DNA of 64,000 nt from Bog-756 sp963713625 (GCA_963713625.1 CAVQMN010000009.1:124001-188000); one strand, 5' to 3'; shown: positions 34,437 through 42,980, counted from the first letter of the stretch. A program made the numbers and translations. The notes: generated by a model from the letters alone, not told the origin.

Positions 34437-36361
34437 CGGACGACGAAGTCGGCCAGGTCGGGTTCCTTCGTCCAGCTCCAATAGTCGACGAGGCGCCACG
34501 GACTGAGCACGTGGATCTCGCCATAGGCGTTCTTGAAGAACGAATGGCGCACCGACGGTTGCGACCAGACCAGCTTCTCGATCTCGCGCTGCGAGCGCTC
34601 GTGCCACTCTTCGTACTTGTCCCGGCGCGGCTCCATCGACCGGTGGCCGGCGACGATGAGCTCTTCGATGCACTGGGTGATGTAGCGCATCTGGCACTCG
34701 GAGTGGAAGATGAGGCTGCCTCCGTGGGCCAGATTGGTACCCGGTCCGTACATACAGAACAGGTTGGGGAAGCCGGGCACGGTGATCCCGAGATAGGCCG
34801 CCGGCCGTTCGCCCCACAGGGCCCGCAGATCGGCGCCGTCCCGCCCGGTGATCTCGAGCGGCCACAACACCCTGTTGGCGTAGAACCCGGTGGCGTAGAC
34901 GATGACGTCGGCGGGATGGTGTTGGCCGTCGATGGTCACCACGCCGTCGGCATCGATGTGGTCGATGCCGGTGCGGACCAGATCGACATTGTCTCGGGTG
35001 AGCGCCTGCAGCCAGCTGCCGTTGTCCTGGAGGGTGCGCTTCCCGGTGGCCGGGTAGTCCGGGACCACCTTGGCGATGAGGTCCGGATCGTCTCCCACCT
35101 GGCTGACGATCCAGTCGGTGAACATCTGCCGGGTGAGCTCGTTCATCTCGCTCACCGCACGTTGCTGGTCCGGGTAGTCGGGATCGACACGGGCGGCCTC
35201 GAGGCCTTTGTCGCATCCGGGCCAGAAGATGAGGAAGCGGTACCAGCGCCCGTAGAACGGAAGGTGGCGCAGTGCCCACCGCCCGCCCGGCCCCACCGTG
35301 GCGTGGTAGTTCGGGTTCGGGAACATCCACTGTGCGGTCCGCTGGAAGACCGTCAGATGCCCGACCTCGCCGGCGATGGCCGGGGCGATCTGGAAGCCGC
35401 TGGCGCCGGCCCCGATCATGGCCACCCGCTTGCCGGTGAGGTCCACCGAATGGTCCCAGCGGGCCGAATGGAACGCCGGCCCGCCGAAACTGTTCTGGCC
35501 GGGGATGTCGGGAATGTGGGGGCGGTTCAACTGCCCGACGGCGGAGATCACCGCCCGGGCCACGAGGGTCGATTCGGTGCCGTCACCGGCTCGAACCCGT
35601 ACCGTCCACAACCCCTCTTCGTCGTCCCATGCCGCCCCGAGCACCTCGGTCCCCCACTGCACGGACGGCTCGATGCCGTGCTTGTCCATCACCGACTCGA
35701 AGTAAGCCTGGAGCTCGGGCTGCCGCGCGAAGAACTCGGTCCAGGCATCACTCGGCTCGAAGCTGTAGCAGTAGAAGTGGCTGCCCACATCGACGCGGGC
35801 GCCGGGATACGAGTTCTCCCACCAGGTTCCGCCGGGCCCGGGGTTCTTCTCGACGATGGTGAACGGGATGCCGGCCTGCTGCAGCCGGATGCCGGCCAGC
35901 AGACCCGACTGCCCGCACCCGATGACCACGACCGGGAAGGCGTCACGGGCGGACTGGTCGGCGGGCACCGCTACTCGGCGCACGTCTGATCCGTCCAACT
36001 CCATCTCCTCCATCAGCATGGGGACGTACTCGACCGGCACCTCCTCGCAGACCAGCCAGCCCATCATCTCGTGGAGGAGATCGGCCGAGATCGGCGCGGG
36101 CTCGGGGCAGCCGCGGTCGCGGTAGTCGCGGATGACGTCGAGGGCGATGGCGCGCACCGCGTCCTTGTCCTCCTCGGTCATGTACCCCTGGACCTCGTTG
36201 AGGAAGAGGCCGGCCGGTCGCAGTCGACCTCGGATGAGCTCGGGGTCGCCTGACATGTGGACCAGCGAGAGCATCAACGTGGGGATGCTCACGTCCAACA
36301 GCGCCGCGGCGATGTCACTGTCGGAGGTGTCGAACGGCTCACCCGCGTGCGGGTTGCGCAT
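34433..36361 (-). CDS. Baeyer-Villiger monooxygenase, 4-hydroxyacetophenone monooxygenase-like
   Basis: Flavin monooxygenase of 642 residues. The FAD Rossmann motif VVIGCGQSGLLAG starts near residue 145, the type I BVMO fingerprint F-x-G-x3-H-x3-W appears as FGGPAFHSARWD, and the NADPH site as GAGASGFQIAPAIA. An additional all-helical N-terminal domain of about 130 residues gives a total length close to that of the known 4-hydroxyacetophenone monooxygenase, which has such an extension. It would turn an aryl or alkyl ketone into an ester. Start ATG 36361 has AAAGGG in front. Co-transcribed with TetR; divergent from an alcohol dehydrogenase. Confidence 0.9.
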   Translation of the reverse strand: MRNPHAGEPFDTSDSDIAAALLDVSIPTLMLSLVHMSGDPELIRGRLRPAGLFLNEVQGYMTEEDKDAVRAIALDVIRDYRDRGCPEPAPISADLLHEMMGWLVCEEVPVEYVPMLMEEMELDGSDVRRVAVPADQSARDAFPVVVIGCGQSGLLAGIRLQQAGIPFTIVEKNPGPGGTWWENSYPGARVDVGSHFYCYSFEPSDAWTEFFARQPELQAYFESVMDKHGIEPSVQWGTEVLGAAWDDEEGLWTVRVRAGDGTESTLVARAVISAVGQLNRPHIPDIPGQNSFGGPAFHSARWDHSVDLTGKRVAMIGAGASGFQIAPAIAGEVGHLTVFQRTAQWMFPNPNYHATVGPGGRWALRHLPFYGRWYRFLIFWPGCDKGLEAARVDPDYPDQQRAVSEMNELTRQMFTDWIVSQVGDDPDLIAKVVPDYPATGKRTLQDNGSWLQALTRDNVDLVRTGIDHIDADGVVTIDGQHHPADVIVYATGFYANRVLWPLEITGRDGADLRALWGERPAAYLGITVPGFPNLFCMYGPGTNLAHGGSLIFHSECQMRYITQCIEELIVAGHRSMEPRRDKYEEWHERSQREIEKLVWSQPSVRHSFFKNAYGEIHVLSPWRLVDYWSWTKEPDLADFVVR

Positions 36362-36414
36362 GTCGTTGCCCTTTCTCGACACGGACGCCGTGTCCCGGCG
36401 AGGTGTGCCATAGT

Positions 36415-36434
36415 ACACAACATCGTAATTGTGT
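36415..36434. promoter_or_regulatory. Palindromic operator between BVMO and alcohol dehydrogenase genes
   Basis: ACACAA and TTGTGT separated by eight bases, perfect arms. It lies 54 bp before the BVMO start and 61 bp before the dehydrogenase start, so a single dimer could control both directions. Confidence 0.65.
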
Positions 36435-36494
36435 CTACTCCCATTCCCGGGCCGTCCGGCGTGGCGGTGCCGGTCGATCGTCCGTAGGAAGTCC

Positions 36495-37520
36495 ATGCGC
36501 CACGTCGTCATCGACGGTCCCGGCCGGGTCCGTGTGGTCGAGGCCCCCGACCCGGTCCTGCCCGGTGCCGACGGTGCGATCGTGACCGTGTCCTCCACCG
36601 CCATCTGCGGATCGGACCTGCACTTCTACGACGGGGACATCCCGGTCGGTGACGGACTGGCCGTGGGCCACGAGTTCGTGGGCACCGTGGCCGAGGTGGG
36701 TCCCGACGTCCGCCGCTTCCGGCCCGGTGACCGGGTGCTCACCGCGTCAGTCGCCGGCTGCGGGCACTGTGACGGATGCGCCACCGGCGATCCGGTCACC
36801 TGCGTCGAGGGCCCCAAGGTCTTCGGCTCGGGTGAGCTGCCCGGCGGTCAGGCCTCGGCCGTGGCGGTGCCGTCGGCCGACTTCCAACTCCTGCACATCC
36901 CGGAGGGGATGGACGACGAGTCGGCGCTCCTGCTCACCGACAACCTCGGCACCGGCTGGATCGGCGCCCAGCGGGCCGACTTCCCCGCCGGAGGCACCGT
37001 CGTCGTCCTCGGGCTCGGTGCCGTCGGACTCTGCGCCGTCCGTGCCGCGTTCGTCCTCGGAGCGGGCCGGGTACTCGCCGTCGACCCGGTGGCCGGTCGA
37101 CGCACGCTGGCCGCCGACTCGGGTGCGGAGCCCGTCGAAGGGCCGACGGTGGATGCGGTGCTGGCCGCCACCGGAGGCCGAGGGGCTGACGCGGTCATCG
37201 ACGCCGTGGCCCTCGACTCGACAGTCGACGACGCTTTCTCCTGCGTGCGGGCCGGGGGCACGGTATCGGTCGTCGGGGTCCACGATCTCGATCCCTACCC
37301 GCTGCCCATGCTGATCAGCCTCTTCCGCAGCGTGACCCTGCGCATGACGACCGCTCCGGTCCACCAGACGTGGAAGACGCTCGTCCCCCTGGTGACCAAC
37401 GGCCGTCTGCGCACCGATGGCATCTTCACCCACCGGCTCCCGTTGTCCGAGGCGCCTGCGGCCTACGCCGCGGTGGCTGCCCGGAGCGCGGACTGCATCA
37501 AGGTGCTGATGGAACCCTGA
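36495..37520 (+). CDS. Zinc-dependent alcohol dehydrogenase (MDR family)
   Basis: A 341-residue medium-chain dehydrogenase. Catalytic zinc ligands are C38 (ICGSD) and H59-E60 (GHEF); the structural zinc has all four cysteines at C89, C92, C95 and C103. The cofactor site reads VVLGLGAVGL; the acidic residue after it (AVDP) suggests NAD(H). AGGAAG precedes the ATG. Divergent from a BVMO/TetR operon over one palindrome, which suggests it supplies the ketone for the BVMO or handles its products. Confidence 0.9.
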   Translation: MRHVVIDGPGRVRVVEAPDPVLPGADGAIVTVSSTAICGSDLHFYDGDIPVGDGLAVGHEFVGTVAEVGPDVRRFRPGDRVLTASVAGCGHCDGCATGDPVTCVEGPKVFGSGELPGGQASAVAVPSADFQLLHIPEGMDDESALLLTDNLGTGWIGAQRADFPAGGTVVVLGLGAVGLCAVRAAFVLGAGRVLAVDPVAGRRTLAADSGAEPVEGPTVDAVLAATGGRGADAVIDAVALDSTVDDAFSCVRAGGTVSVVGVHDLDPYPLPMLISLFRSVTLRMTTAPVHQTWKTLVPLVTNGRLRTDGIFTHRLPLSEAPAAYAAVAARSADCIKVLMEP

Positions 37521-37544
37521 TCCCCGGTTCCGATGCTTGGGCGG

Positions 37545-37811
37545 TCAGGCGGGGGAATGACCCCGCTCGACCCGGGCGGCATCGAGGGCGGCGGACAGGG
37601 CATCGGGCCCGGCCAGGCGTCGACCGGCCCCGATGAGCAGACTGCCGAGCATGCGGGCCGGCGCCCGGTGGCGATGCGATGCCGCGGACGTCGGCGTGCG
37701 GGGGGCATCGCCCCCTTCCTCGGAAGGCCGCCGGCGGGCGGAGGCGGCGCGCTGACGCTCGTCCATTCGCCCTCCCACCAACTGCTGTGCCATCCACGGG
37801 TGCATTCCCAT
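37545..37811 (-). CDS. Small conserved-type actinobacterial protein (88 aa)
   Basis: An 88-residue basic protein, opening MGMHPWMAQQLVGGRMDERQ and ending with a possible amphipathic helix (MLGSLLIGAGRRLAGPDALS). Short proteins beginning MHP-x-MAQQL are familiar from actinobacterial genomes but have no assigned role. Support comes from context: TAAATT stands six bases before the ATG, and a TTGACA lies 17 bases further up. It is convergent with the alcohol dehydrogenase and shares a bidirectional promoter with the ArsR-type regulator. Confidence 0.65.
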   Translation of the reverse strand: MGMHPWMAQQLVGGRMDERQRAASARRRPSEEGGDAPRTPTSAASHRHRAPARMLGSLLIGAGRRLAGPDALSAALDAARVERGHSPA

Positions 37812-37823
37812 GCCACAAATTTA
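37812..37823 (-). promoter_or_regulatory. -10 element of the small-protein gene
   Basis: TAAATT (37823-37818), six bases, then ATG 37811. A -35 TTGACA on the same strand (37846-37841) is 17 bases away. Confidence 0.7.
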
Positions 37824-37833
37824 GGGCTTCGTG

Positions 37834-37863
37834 TTGACAATGTCAAGAATATCCCTATATAGT
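37834..37863 (+). promoter_or_regulatory. Promoter of arsR-type gene with palindromic -35 operator
   Basis: TTGACA (37834-37839) and TATAGT (37858-37863) with 18-bp spacing (TATATA at 16 is an alternative). The -35 is half of the perfect palindrome TTGACA-A-TGTCAA (37834-37846), whose other half is the -35 of the opposite promoter. Confidence 0.72.
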
Positions 37864-37872
37864 CATGGGGCT

Positions 37873-38907
37873 ATGCCAATTCTCCAAGCAGGTCTCCCAC
37901 CGTCCAAAGCGCCACGGGTGTCGGTGCGGGCATCGGTGGCCATCGAGATCGAGTGGGCCCTGGCCTCCGGCGAACGGGAGGACTACCGCCATGACCATCC
38001 GGTCCTGGCCCGGATCTACGAGGCCCATCCCGGACTGCTGACCCGGGTGGACGGGATGTGGGGCCCAGACGAGCACATGAGCTGCGGGGGGTTCATGGAG
38101 CTGATGGTGCTCGCCCACGAGGGTGGGCTCCTCTTCTCCACCGATGCCGCGGAGCTCCTCGACCGCCTGGCAGACCTGTGTGCGGCGCCGCCGAGGACTC
38201 CCGAGGAGCTGTTGCTGCTATCGGAGACCGACGAGGACCGACGGGTGATCCTGCGCCGATTGGAGCTGTTGCACCACTCCCCTGATCTGCGCCGCCGGTA
38301 CGTGGATCTGGTGCGCGACATGTGGGAGGCCGTCCGGGCCGAATGGGAGCGTTCGGGTCGAGGGGCGGTGGAGGTGGCCGTGGCCATCCGACGGGAGCTC
38401 GAGGCCAAGGGGGCCGACTGGCACGAGGTGGCCCGCAGCGAGTGCGATTTCGGCGACCTGCTCGACAGGACGGTGGCCAACCTCGAGCCCGGTGGCGAGC
38501 TCGTCGTGGTGCCGGCCTTCTTCAACCACATCGGACTGCTCGTCGACCTGCCCGGTGTCGTGGTGGTCGGCGTGCGCACCGATACCACCGGTGCACAGGC
38601 CAGGGCCCGCACCGAAGCACTGGCCCGGCGGCTGAAGGCCATCTCTGATCCCACCCGGCTGGCCATGTTGGATGCGCTGAGGAGCGGGCCCCGTACCGTC
38701 ACAGAGATCGCCCTCGCGTTCGCACTGGCCCAGCCGACGGTGAGCAACCATGTGAAAGTCCTGCGCGACGCCGGCTTGGTCTCCGATGTGCGGGACGGGA
38801 CACGCCGTCAGCTGGTGGTCGAGCACGACGAGGTCGGGAGGCTGCTGGCCAACCTCCACGACGTCCTGTCGGATCGGGCGGACACCGGCGGACAACCGGG
38901 CCGCTGA
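37873..38907 (+). CDS. ArsR/SmtB-type winged-helix regulator with large N-terminal domain
   Basis: A 344-residue regulator. The C-terminal 90 residues form an ArsR-like winged helix (AISDPTRLAMLDAL, then TVTEIALAFALAQPTVSNHVKVL). The N-terminal 245 residues have no family I recognise with certainty; they resemble the DUF5937-type sensor portion seen in some actinobacterial ArsR proteins. No ArsR metal-binding Cys pair (ELCVCDL) is present, so it is not a classical metal sensor. ATG 37873. It probably binds the palindrome over its own -35 and regulates both directions. Ends 4 bp from the convergent response regulator. Confidence 0.82.
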   Translation: MPILQAGLPPSKAPRVSVRASVAIEIEWALASGEREDYRHDHPVLARIYEAHPGLLTRVDGMWGPDEHMSCGGFMELMVLAHEGGLLFSTDAAELLDRLADLCAAPPRTPEELLLLSETDEDRRVILRRLELLHHSPDLRRRYVDLVRDMWEAVRAEWERSGRGAVEVAVAIRRELEAKGADWHEVARSECDFGDLLDRTVANLEPGGELVVVPAFFNHIGLLVDLPGVVVVGVRTDTTGAQARARTEALARRLKAISDPTRLAMLDALRSGPRTVTEIALAFALAQPTVSNHVKVLRDAGLVSDVRDGTRRQLVVEHDEVGRLLANLHDVLSDRADTGGQPGR

Positions 38908-38911
38908 CCCG

Positions 38912-39568
38912 TCAGGAGTCGAGGTACCGCAGCACGGCCAGCACCCGGCGATGGTCCGACTGCGACACGGGCAGGTCGAATTTGGTGAAGATGTTGGCCA
39001 CGTGCTTCTCCACCGCGCCGTCAGAGATCACCAGCGCGGCGGCGATGGCGCCGTTGCTGCGCCCCTCGGCCATCAGCGAGAGCACCTCGCGCTCGCGGCC
39101 ACTGAGGACGGAGATGGACGCCGATCGCCGCGAGGCTCCAAGGAGCTGGGTGACCACTTCGGGATCGAGCGCGGTTCCCCCCGAAGCCACCCGCTCCAGG
39201 GCCTCGACGAAGTCGCTCACGTCAGCCACCCGGTCTTTGAGCAGGTAGCCGATGCCGGCGGCATCGTCGGCCAGGAGCTCGCCGGCGTAGCGGGTCTCGA
39301 TGTACTGGGAGAACACCAGGATGCCCAGCCCGGCGTGATGGTGACGGAGGTCGACGGCGGCTTTCAATCCTTCGTCGGTGAAGGTGGGCGGCATGCGGAT
39401 GTCGATGACGGCCACGTCAGGACAGTCGCGCTCGATCGATCGACGCAGGGCTTCGGCGTCCCCCACCGCGTCGGTGATCCGGAATCCACGATCGGCCAAC
39501 AGCTGGACCAGCCCGTCTCGCAGGATGGCCGAGTCCTCGGCGATGACGACACTGAGCGGACCGGTCAT
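38912..39568 (-). CDS. NarL/LuxR-family response regulator
   Basis: A 218-residue two-component regulator. The receiver has acidic residues E11-D12, phospho-acceptor D56 (VIDIRMP) and the conserved Lys in YLLKDR near 111. The LuxR-type helix-turn-helix is at the C-terminus (LSGREREVLSLMAEG, then VEKHVANIFTKFDL). Its ATG directly follows the TAG of the histidine kinase gene with no gap, so the pair is one transcription unit. Confidence 0.94.
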   Translation of the reverse strand: MTGPLSVVIAEDSAILRDGLVQLLADRGFRITDAVGDAEALRRSIERDCPDVAVIDIRMPPTFTDEGLKAAVDLRHHHAGLGILVFSQYIETRYAGELLADDAAGIGYLLKDRVADVSDFVEALERVASGGTALDPEVVTQLLGASRRSASISVLSGREREVLSLMAEGRSNGAIAAALVISDGAVEKHVANIFTKFDLPVSQSDHRRVLAVLRYLDS

Positions 39569-41014
39569 CTAGGCGTGCAGGGGAAGGTCCACAGTGACCA
39601 CGGTCGGGCCCCGGGGTGGGCTGACGATGCCCAGGCGCCCGTCCACGGCATTGACCCGGTCGATCAGTCCGACCAGACCGCTTGACGAGGACCCCCGCTG
39701 CGGCAGTTGGGCCCCGCCCACCCCGTCGTCGCGCACGACCATCCGCAGCCAGCCACCATGCTCCGAACACGACACGCTGGCCCGTGAGGCGCGCGCGTGC
39801 TGGGCCACGTTGGCCAGCAGCTCGGCGACGCAGAAGTAGGCGATGGCCTCGATGGCCGGAGTCGGTCGGGCCTCGATGGACAAGGAGAGCTCCGTGGGCA
39901 CCGTGCACCGAGCGGCCAGGGTGGCCAGCGCACCTTCGAGCCCGATATCGAGCGCAGGGGGATGGATGCCTCGGGCCAGGTCCCGGAGTTCGACGATGGC
40001 CTCCTTTGCCCCCCGGTGGGCGTCGTCCACCAGCTGGCGGGCCTGGTCGATATCGAGGGACGCACCGTCGGCCAGCTTTTCCTTGGCCATGCCGAGCCGC
40101 ATGGCCAGGGCCACCAGCTGTGCCTGGGTACCGTCGTGGAGGTCTCGTTCGATCCGCCGCAACGTGGCGGCCGACGAGTCGACGGTTTGAGCCCGGGCCT
40201 GCTCGAGGGAGCGGACCCGGGTGGCCATGGGGTCGGGTGCCAGCAGGGCCCGCATGAGCCGCCGGTCGAGGTAGACGACGGCGCGGACGGCCCACGGAGC
40301 GGCGAAGAGCAAGAGGATGCCGGAGACGAAGATGGCGACGCCGTGGATGAAGCCGACATACCCGGAGGAGTAGAAGCCCGATCCGAAGAGGATCCTCGGG
40401 AGGCCGAAGACCGTGGGCGCGCTCCCCCTTCCGCCCCAGAGCGGGTAGGTGAGGCAGAAGAAGGCATCCGACCAGAAGGCGAACCCGACCAGGATGCCGA
40501 CGAAGGCCAGGGGAACCTTGAGGAGGACATAGGCCATGGACCGCCAGCCCGTGCGGTCGCGGAGCGCCGACTGCAGCCAGCCCAGGAACCCCTGGCGCGC
40601 CAGGAAGGGTTCGGGATCCTCGATCTGCTCATCCAGAAAGGCGTTGGCCAACTGCCGATGCAGTCCACCGATCCCCCGGGCGCCGCGGATCGAGAGGGCG
40701 ATGATGGCCAGTCCGAAAAAGGTCACGGCCAGGATCACACCGGCGAACATGGTGGCGACCACGAACACCACCCCGACGAAGGCCAGCGCCACACCGATGC
40801 ACAGGAAGGCCAACTCCGACCAGGCCCGCCCGGTGAAGGGCTCGTAGACGATGGTGCGGGCGATCTGCTTGACCTGATCACCGCGTTCCTCCTTGACGAC
40901 GGCGGCCATCTCCTTGATGAGGGCACCAACCCGGGTGCCGGTGTGGCCCGCCTCTCCTTCCGTCATGTCTCCCGACGACCTCCTGTCGTCCTGTGCCTCG
41001 ATGGGAACGGTCAT
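39569..41014 (-). CDS. Sensor histidine kinase, NarX/DesK-like (HisKA_3)
   Basis: A 481-residue membrane kinase. The N-terminal sensor part has four to five hydrophobic segments (about 65-110 and 160-255) with a conserved-looking unit shared by actinobacterial kinases. The dimerisation helix reads RRIERDLHDGTQAQLVALAM with the phospho-accepting His; the ATPase domain has the N box (ELLANVAQHA) and G box (DDGVGG, SSSGLVGLIDRV). The cognate response regulator follows immediately. ATG 41014 preferred over a TTG three codons upstream. The stimulus is not evident; membrane sensors without a large outer loop often respond to envelope stress. Confidence 0.92.
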   Translation of the reverse strand: MTVPIEAQDDRRSSGDMTEGEAGHTGTRVGALIKEMAAVVKEERGDQVKQIARTIVYEPFTGRAWSELAFLCIGVALAFVGVVFVVATMFAGVILAVTFFGLAIIALSIRGARGIGGLHRQLANAFLDEQIEDPEPFLARQGFLGWLQSALRDRTGWRSMAYVLLKVPLAFVGILVGFAFWSDAFFCLTYPLWGGRGSAPTVFGLPRILFGSGFYSSGYVGFIHGVAIFVSGILLLFAAPWAVRAVVYLDRRLMRALLAPDPMATRVRSLEQARAQTVDSSAATLRRIERDLHDGTQAQLVALAMRLGMAKEKLADGASLDIDQARQLVDDAHRGAKEAIVELRDLARGIHPPALDIGLEGALATLAARCTVPTELSLSIEARPTPAIEAIAYFCVAELLANVAQHARASRASVSCSEHGGWLRMVVRDDGVGGAQLPQRGSSSSGLVGLIDRVNAVDGRLGIVSPPRGPTVVTVDLPLHA

Positions 41015-41400
41015 CGGTCGCAACCGATCAGAAGCATCTTCCCAGACGGTCGACAGCGAGCGTCCCGCACCGTCTGGTCAGCTCCGTTCACAGCGAACAT
41101 CTGGCGCTCCTTGGCCGGGGGCCCTCGGGCAGCCCACTCGGCCGCGTCTCCCAAGGTACGCAATCGGCGCCGGAAAGGACATGGCGCTACCGGGCGTCTG
41201 CGGGCTGGGGACAACCCCCCTGTCGGCGGTGGGCGGAGGGCTGGGCCCGGGACGTCGAAACGGGCCATCCCGGGCAGTCCGGCCCCCGGCTGATCACCCG
41301 GCCGGGAATGGGACGGGGGTACCATGCAGGCGGTCCACGCCCCCGGCGAGCCGCAGCTGACAAGGGCCAAGGGGCCTCCCTCCGACAGAAGGCGGTATCG

Positions 41401-42069
41401 ATGCACGGGGTTCTTGGAACACTCCTCCCGTTGGCCATCGCGGTGACCATCTCCCCGATCCCGATCATCGCCGAAATCCTCCTCCTGTTCAGCAAGAAAC
41501 CGGTGGCCGCCGCTTCGGCCTATCTGGTCGGCTTCGTCATCGGCGTCGCCCTGATCCTCGGCGTCCTGATCCTCGTGGCCAACGCCGTCGACCTGTCGAA
41601 GTCCGGACCTGCCAAAGGGGCGGGAACGCTGCAGCTCGTATTGGGCGTCGTCTTGCTGGTGGCCGCCGTCCGGCGCTTCCGCGGACGGCCGAAGCACGAC
41701 GAGGCCACGCCCGCGCCGAAATGGATGAACGGGATCGGGTCGTTCACACCGGGCAAGTCGCTCGGGGTGGGCACCGCCCTCGGTGCCGCCAATCCCAAGA
41801 ACATCGCCGTGGGCGTCGCCGCGGCGGCGGCCATCTCCTCCGCCGGACTCTCCACCGGTCAGACGGTCGTCTCGATGGTGGTGTACGTCATCATCGCCGC
41901 CGCCGGCGTCGCCGCTCCCCTGGTGGTCATGGTCAGCCTGGGCGACAAGGCCAAGGGGATCCTCGACACCTGGAAGACCTGGCTGGGGTTGAACAACGCC
42001 ACGGTGATGGCCGTGCTCCTCTTGGTGTTCGGGGTCGTGCTGGTGGGCAAGGGGATCGCCGGGACGTGA
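41401..42069 (+). CDS. GAP/Sap-family (LysE-like) membrane protein
   Basis: A 222-residue membrane protein of the GAP (Sap, sulfolipid-addressing) group, related in fold to LysE exporters. Features are LPLAIAVTISPIPIIAEILLLFS at the start, a hydrophilic loop (KHDEATPAPKWMNGIGSFTPGKSLGVG) and the family motif ALGAANPKNIAVGVAAAAAI. Five to six membrane spans. In mycobacteria such proteins support transport of glycolipids across the membrane; the cargo here is unknown. About 390 bp separates it from the divergent kinase. The nearest downstream gene is a MarR-VOC fusion 52 bp away behind an operator. Confidence 0.82.
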   Translation: MHGVLGTLLPLAIAVTISPIPIIAEILLLFSKKPVAAASAYLVGFVIGVALILGVLILVANAVDLSKSGPAKGAGTLQLVLGVVLLVAAVRRFRGRPKHDEATPAPKWMNGIGSFTPGKSLGVGTALGAANPKNIAVGVAAAAAISSAGLSTGQTVVSMVVYVIIAAAGVAAPLVVMVSLGDKAKGILDTWKTWLGLNNATVMAVLLLVFGVVLVGKGIAGT

Positions 42070-42072
42070 TCA

Positions 42073-42095
42073 GATAGACAAGTATCTTGACTATC
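42073..42095. promoter_or_regulatory. Palindromic MarR-type operator
   Basis: Arms GATAGACAAG and CTTGACTATC around TAT; nine of ten positions pair. It lies 26 bp before the start of the MarR-VOC gene, in the right place for autoregulation. Confidence 0.75.
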
Positions 42096-42121
42096 AAACG
42101 TCCGGGGCGGAGGATGGCGGC

Positions 42122-42952
42122 ATGGACGGGACGGACTCCGCCGAGCTGGGCACTCCCACCCTGATGCGGATGGCCCGGGGTGCCTACGCCCGGTCGATTC
42201 GAGCCCAACTGCATGCCGTCGGTATCGATGACCTGCCCAGGAACGGCGCCTTCATTCTGACCGGGATCGACACGTCGGGCGGGGCCACAGCTGATCTGCC
42301 CCGCGACCTCGGGATCAGCAAACAGGCCGTCAGCCAGGTCATCGACATCCTGGTGAACCGGGGCTATCTCGAACGGGGCCCCGACCCCGACGACCGGCGC
42401 CGGATCGCCCTCGAGCTCACCGAACGCGGTCAGGACGTGGCCGCCGCTGTGCTCCGTGGTGTCAACGCGGTCGAGGACCAGCTGCGGGAGCGGGTGTCGC
42501 CCGACCAGATCGAGGCGGCGCGGTCGGTCCTCCTCGCCCTCGGCGACATCAAGGGTGTCGGCCTGTCCACCGGAGCCGGGAGGAAGCGGCCGGCCCGGAA
42601 GTTCCGGCGCTTCAGCCCGATCTTCCCGGTGCGGGATCTGGGTGCTGCGCTCGCCCACTACGCCGCCCTCGGCTTCGACACCCTGGCCGACGGCGACAGC
42701 GACAGCTACGGGTTCGCCACCCGCCAGGGGACGGGCCTCCATCTGGCTGTCGGCCGAGGCCACGAGCCACTCCACCCTGGTTCGGCCTACCTCTACGTCA
42801 GCGATGCCGACGCCGTCTACGAGGAGTGGAGCCGACCGGGTATCGGCGGGCACACCATGCCCGTCGGGCCGACGCCCTATGAGATGCGGGAGGGCTCACA
42901 CACCGACCCGGACGGGAACCTCATCCGGTTCGGCTCACCTGACGAGGAGTAG
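42122..42952 (+). CDS. MarR-family regulator fused to a VOC (glyoxalase-like) domain
   Basis: A 276-residue fusion. Residues 1-140 are a MarR winged helix (TADLPRDLGISKQAVSQVIDILVNRGYLERGPDPDDRRRI, given here in part). Residues 155-276 are a VOC domain (FRRFSPIFPVRDLGAALAHY, HLAVGRGHE, DPDGNLIRFG) of the bleomycin-resistance/glyoxalase fold. The VOC part may bind the inducer or destroy it. ATG preceded by GGAGGA. A perfect-looking operator is just upstream. The last 19 bp of the gene, including the stop, are duplicated directly after it (42938-42975). Confidence 0.88.
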   Translation: MDGTDSAELGTPTLMRMARGAYARSIRAQLHAVGIDDLPRNGAFILTGIDTSGGATADLPRDLGISKQAVSQVIDILVNRGYLERGPDPDDRRRIALELTERGQDVAAAVLRGVNAVEDQLRERVSPDQIEAARSVLLALGDIKGVGLSTGAGRKRPARKFRRFSPIFPVRDLGAALAHYAALGFDTLADGDSDSYGFATRQGTGLHLAVGRGHEPLHPGSAYLYVSDADAVYEEWSRPGIGGHTMPVGPTPYEMREGSHTDPDGNLIRFGSPDEE

Positions 42953-42975
42953 CCCGCCTGACGAGGAGTAGCCCG
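42938..42975. repeat. 19-bp tandem duplication over the stop codon
   Basis: CCTGACGAGGAGTAGCCCG occurs twice in a row, with the gene's TAG inside the first copy. Confidence 0.9.
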
Positions 42976-42980
42976 ACCCC

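Noticed and set aside
34437..35330. Upstream extension of the TetR frame inside the BVMO gene
   Set aside because: Arg/Pro-rich shadow of the BVMO; the GTGA overlap gives a natural start at 34436.
36415..36434. Terminator hairpin
   Set aside because: The inverted repeat is AT-rich and short, lies between divergent starts and not at gene ends, so an operator fits better.
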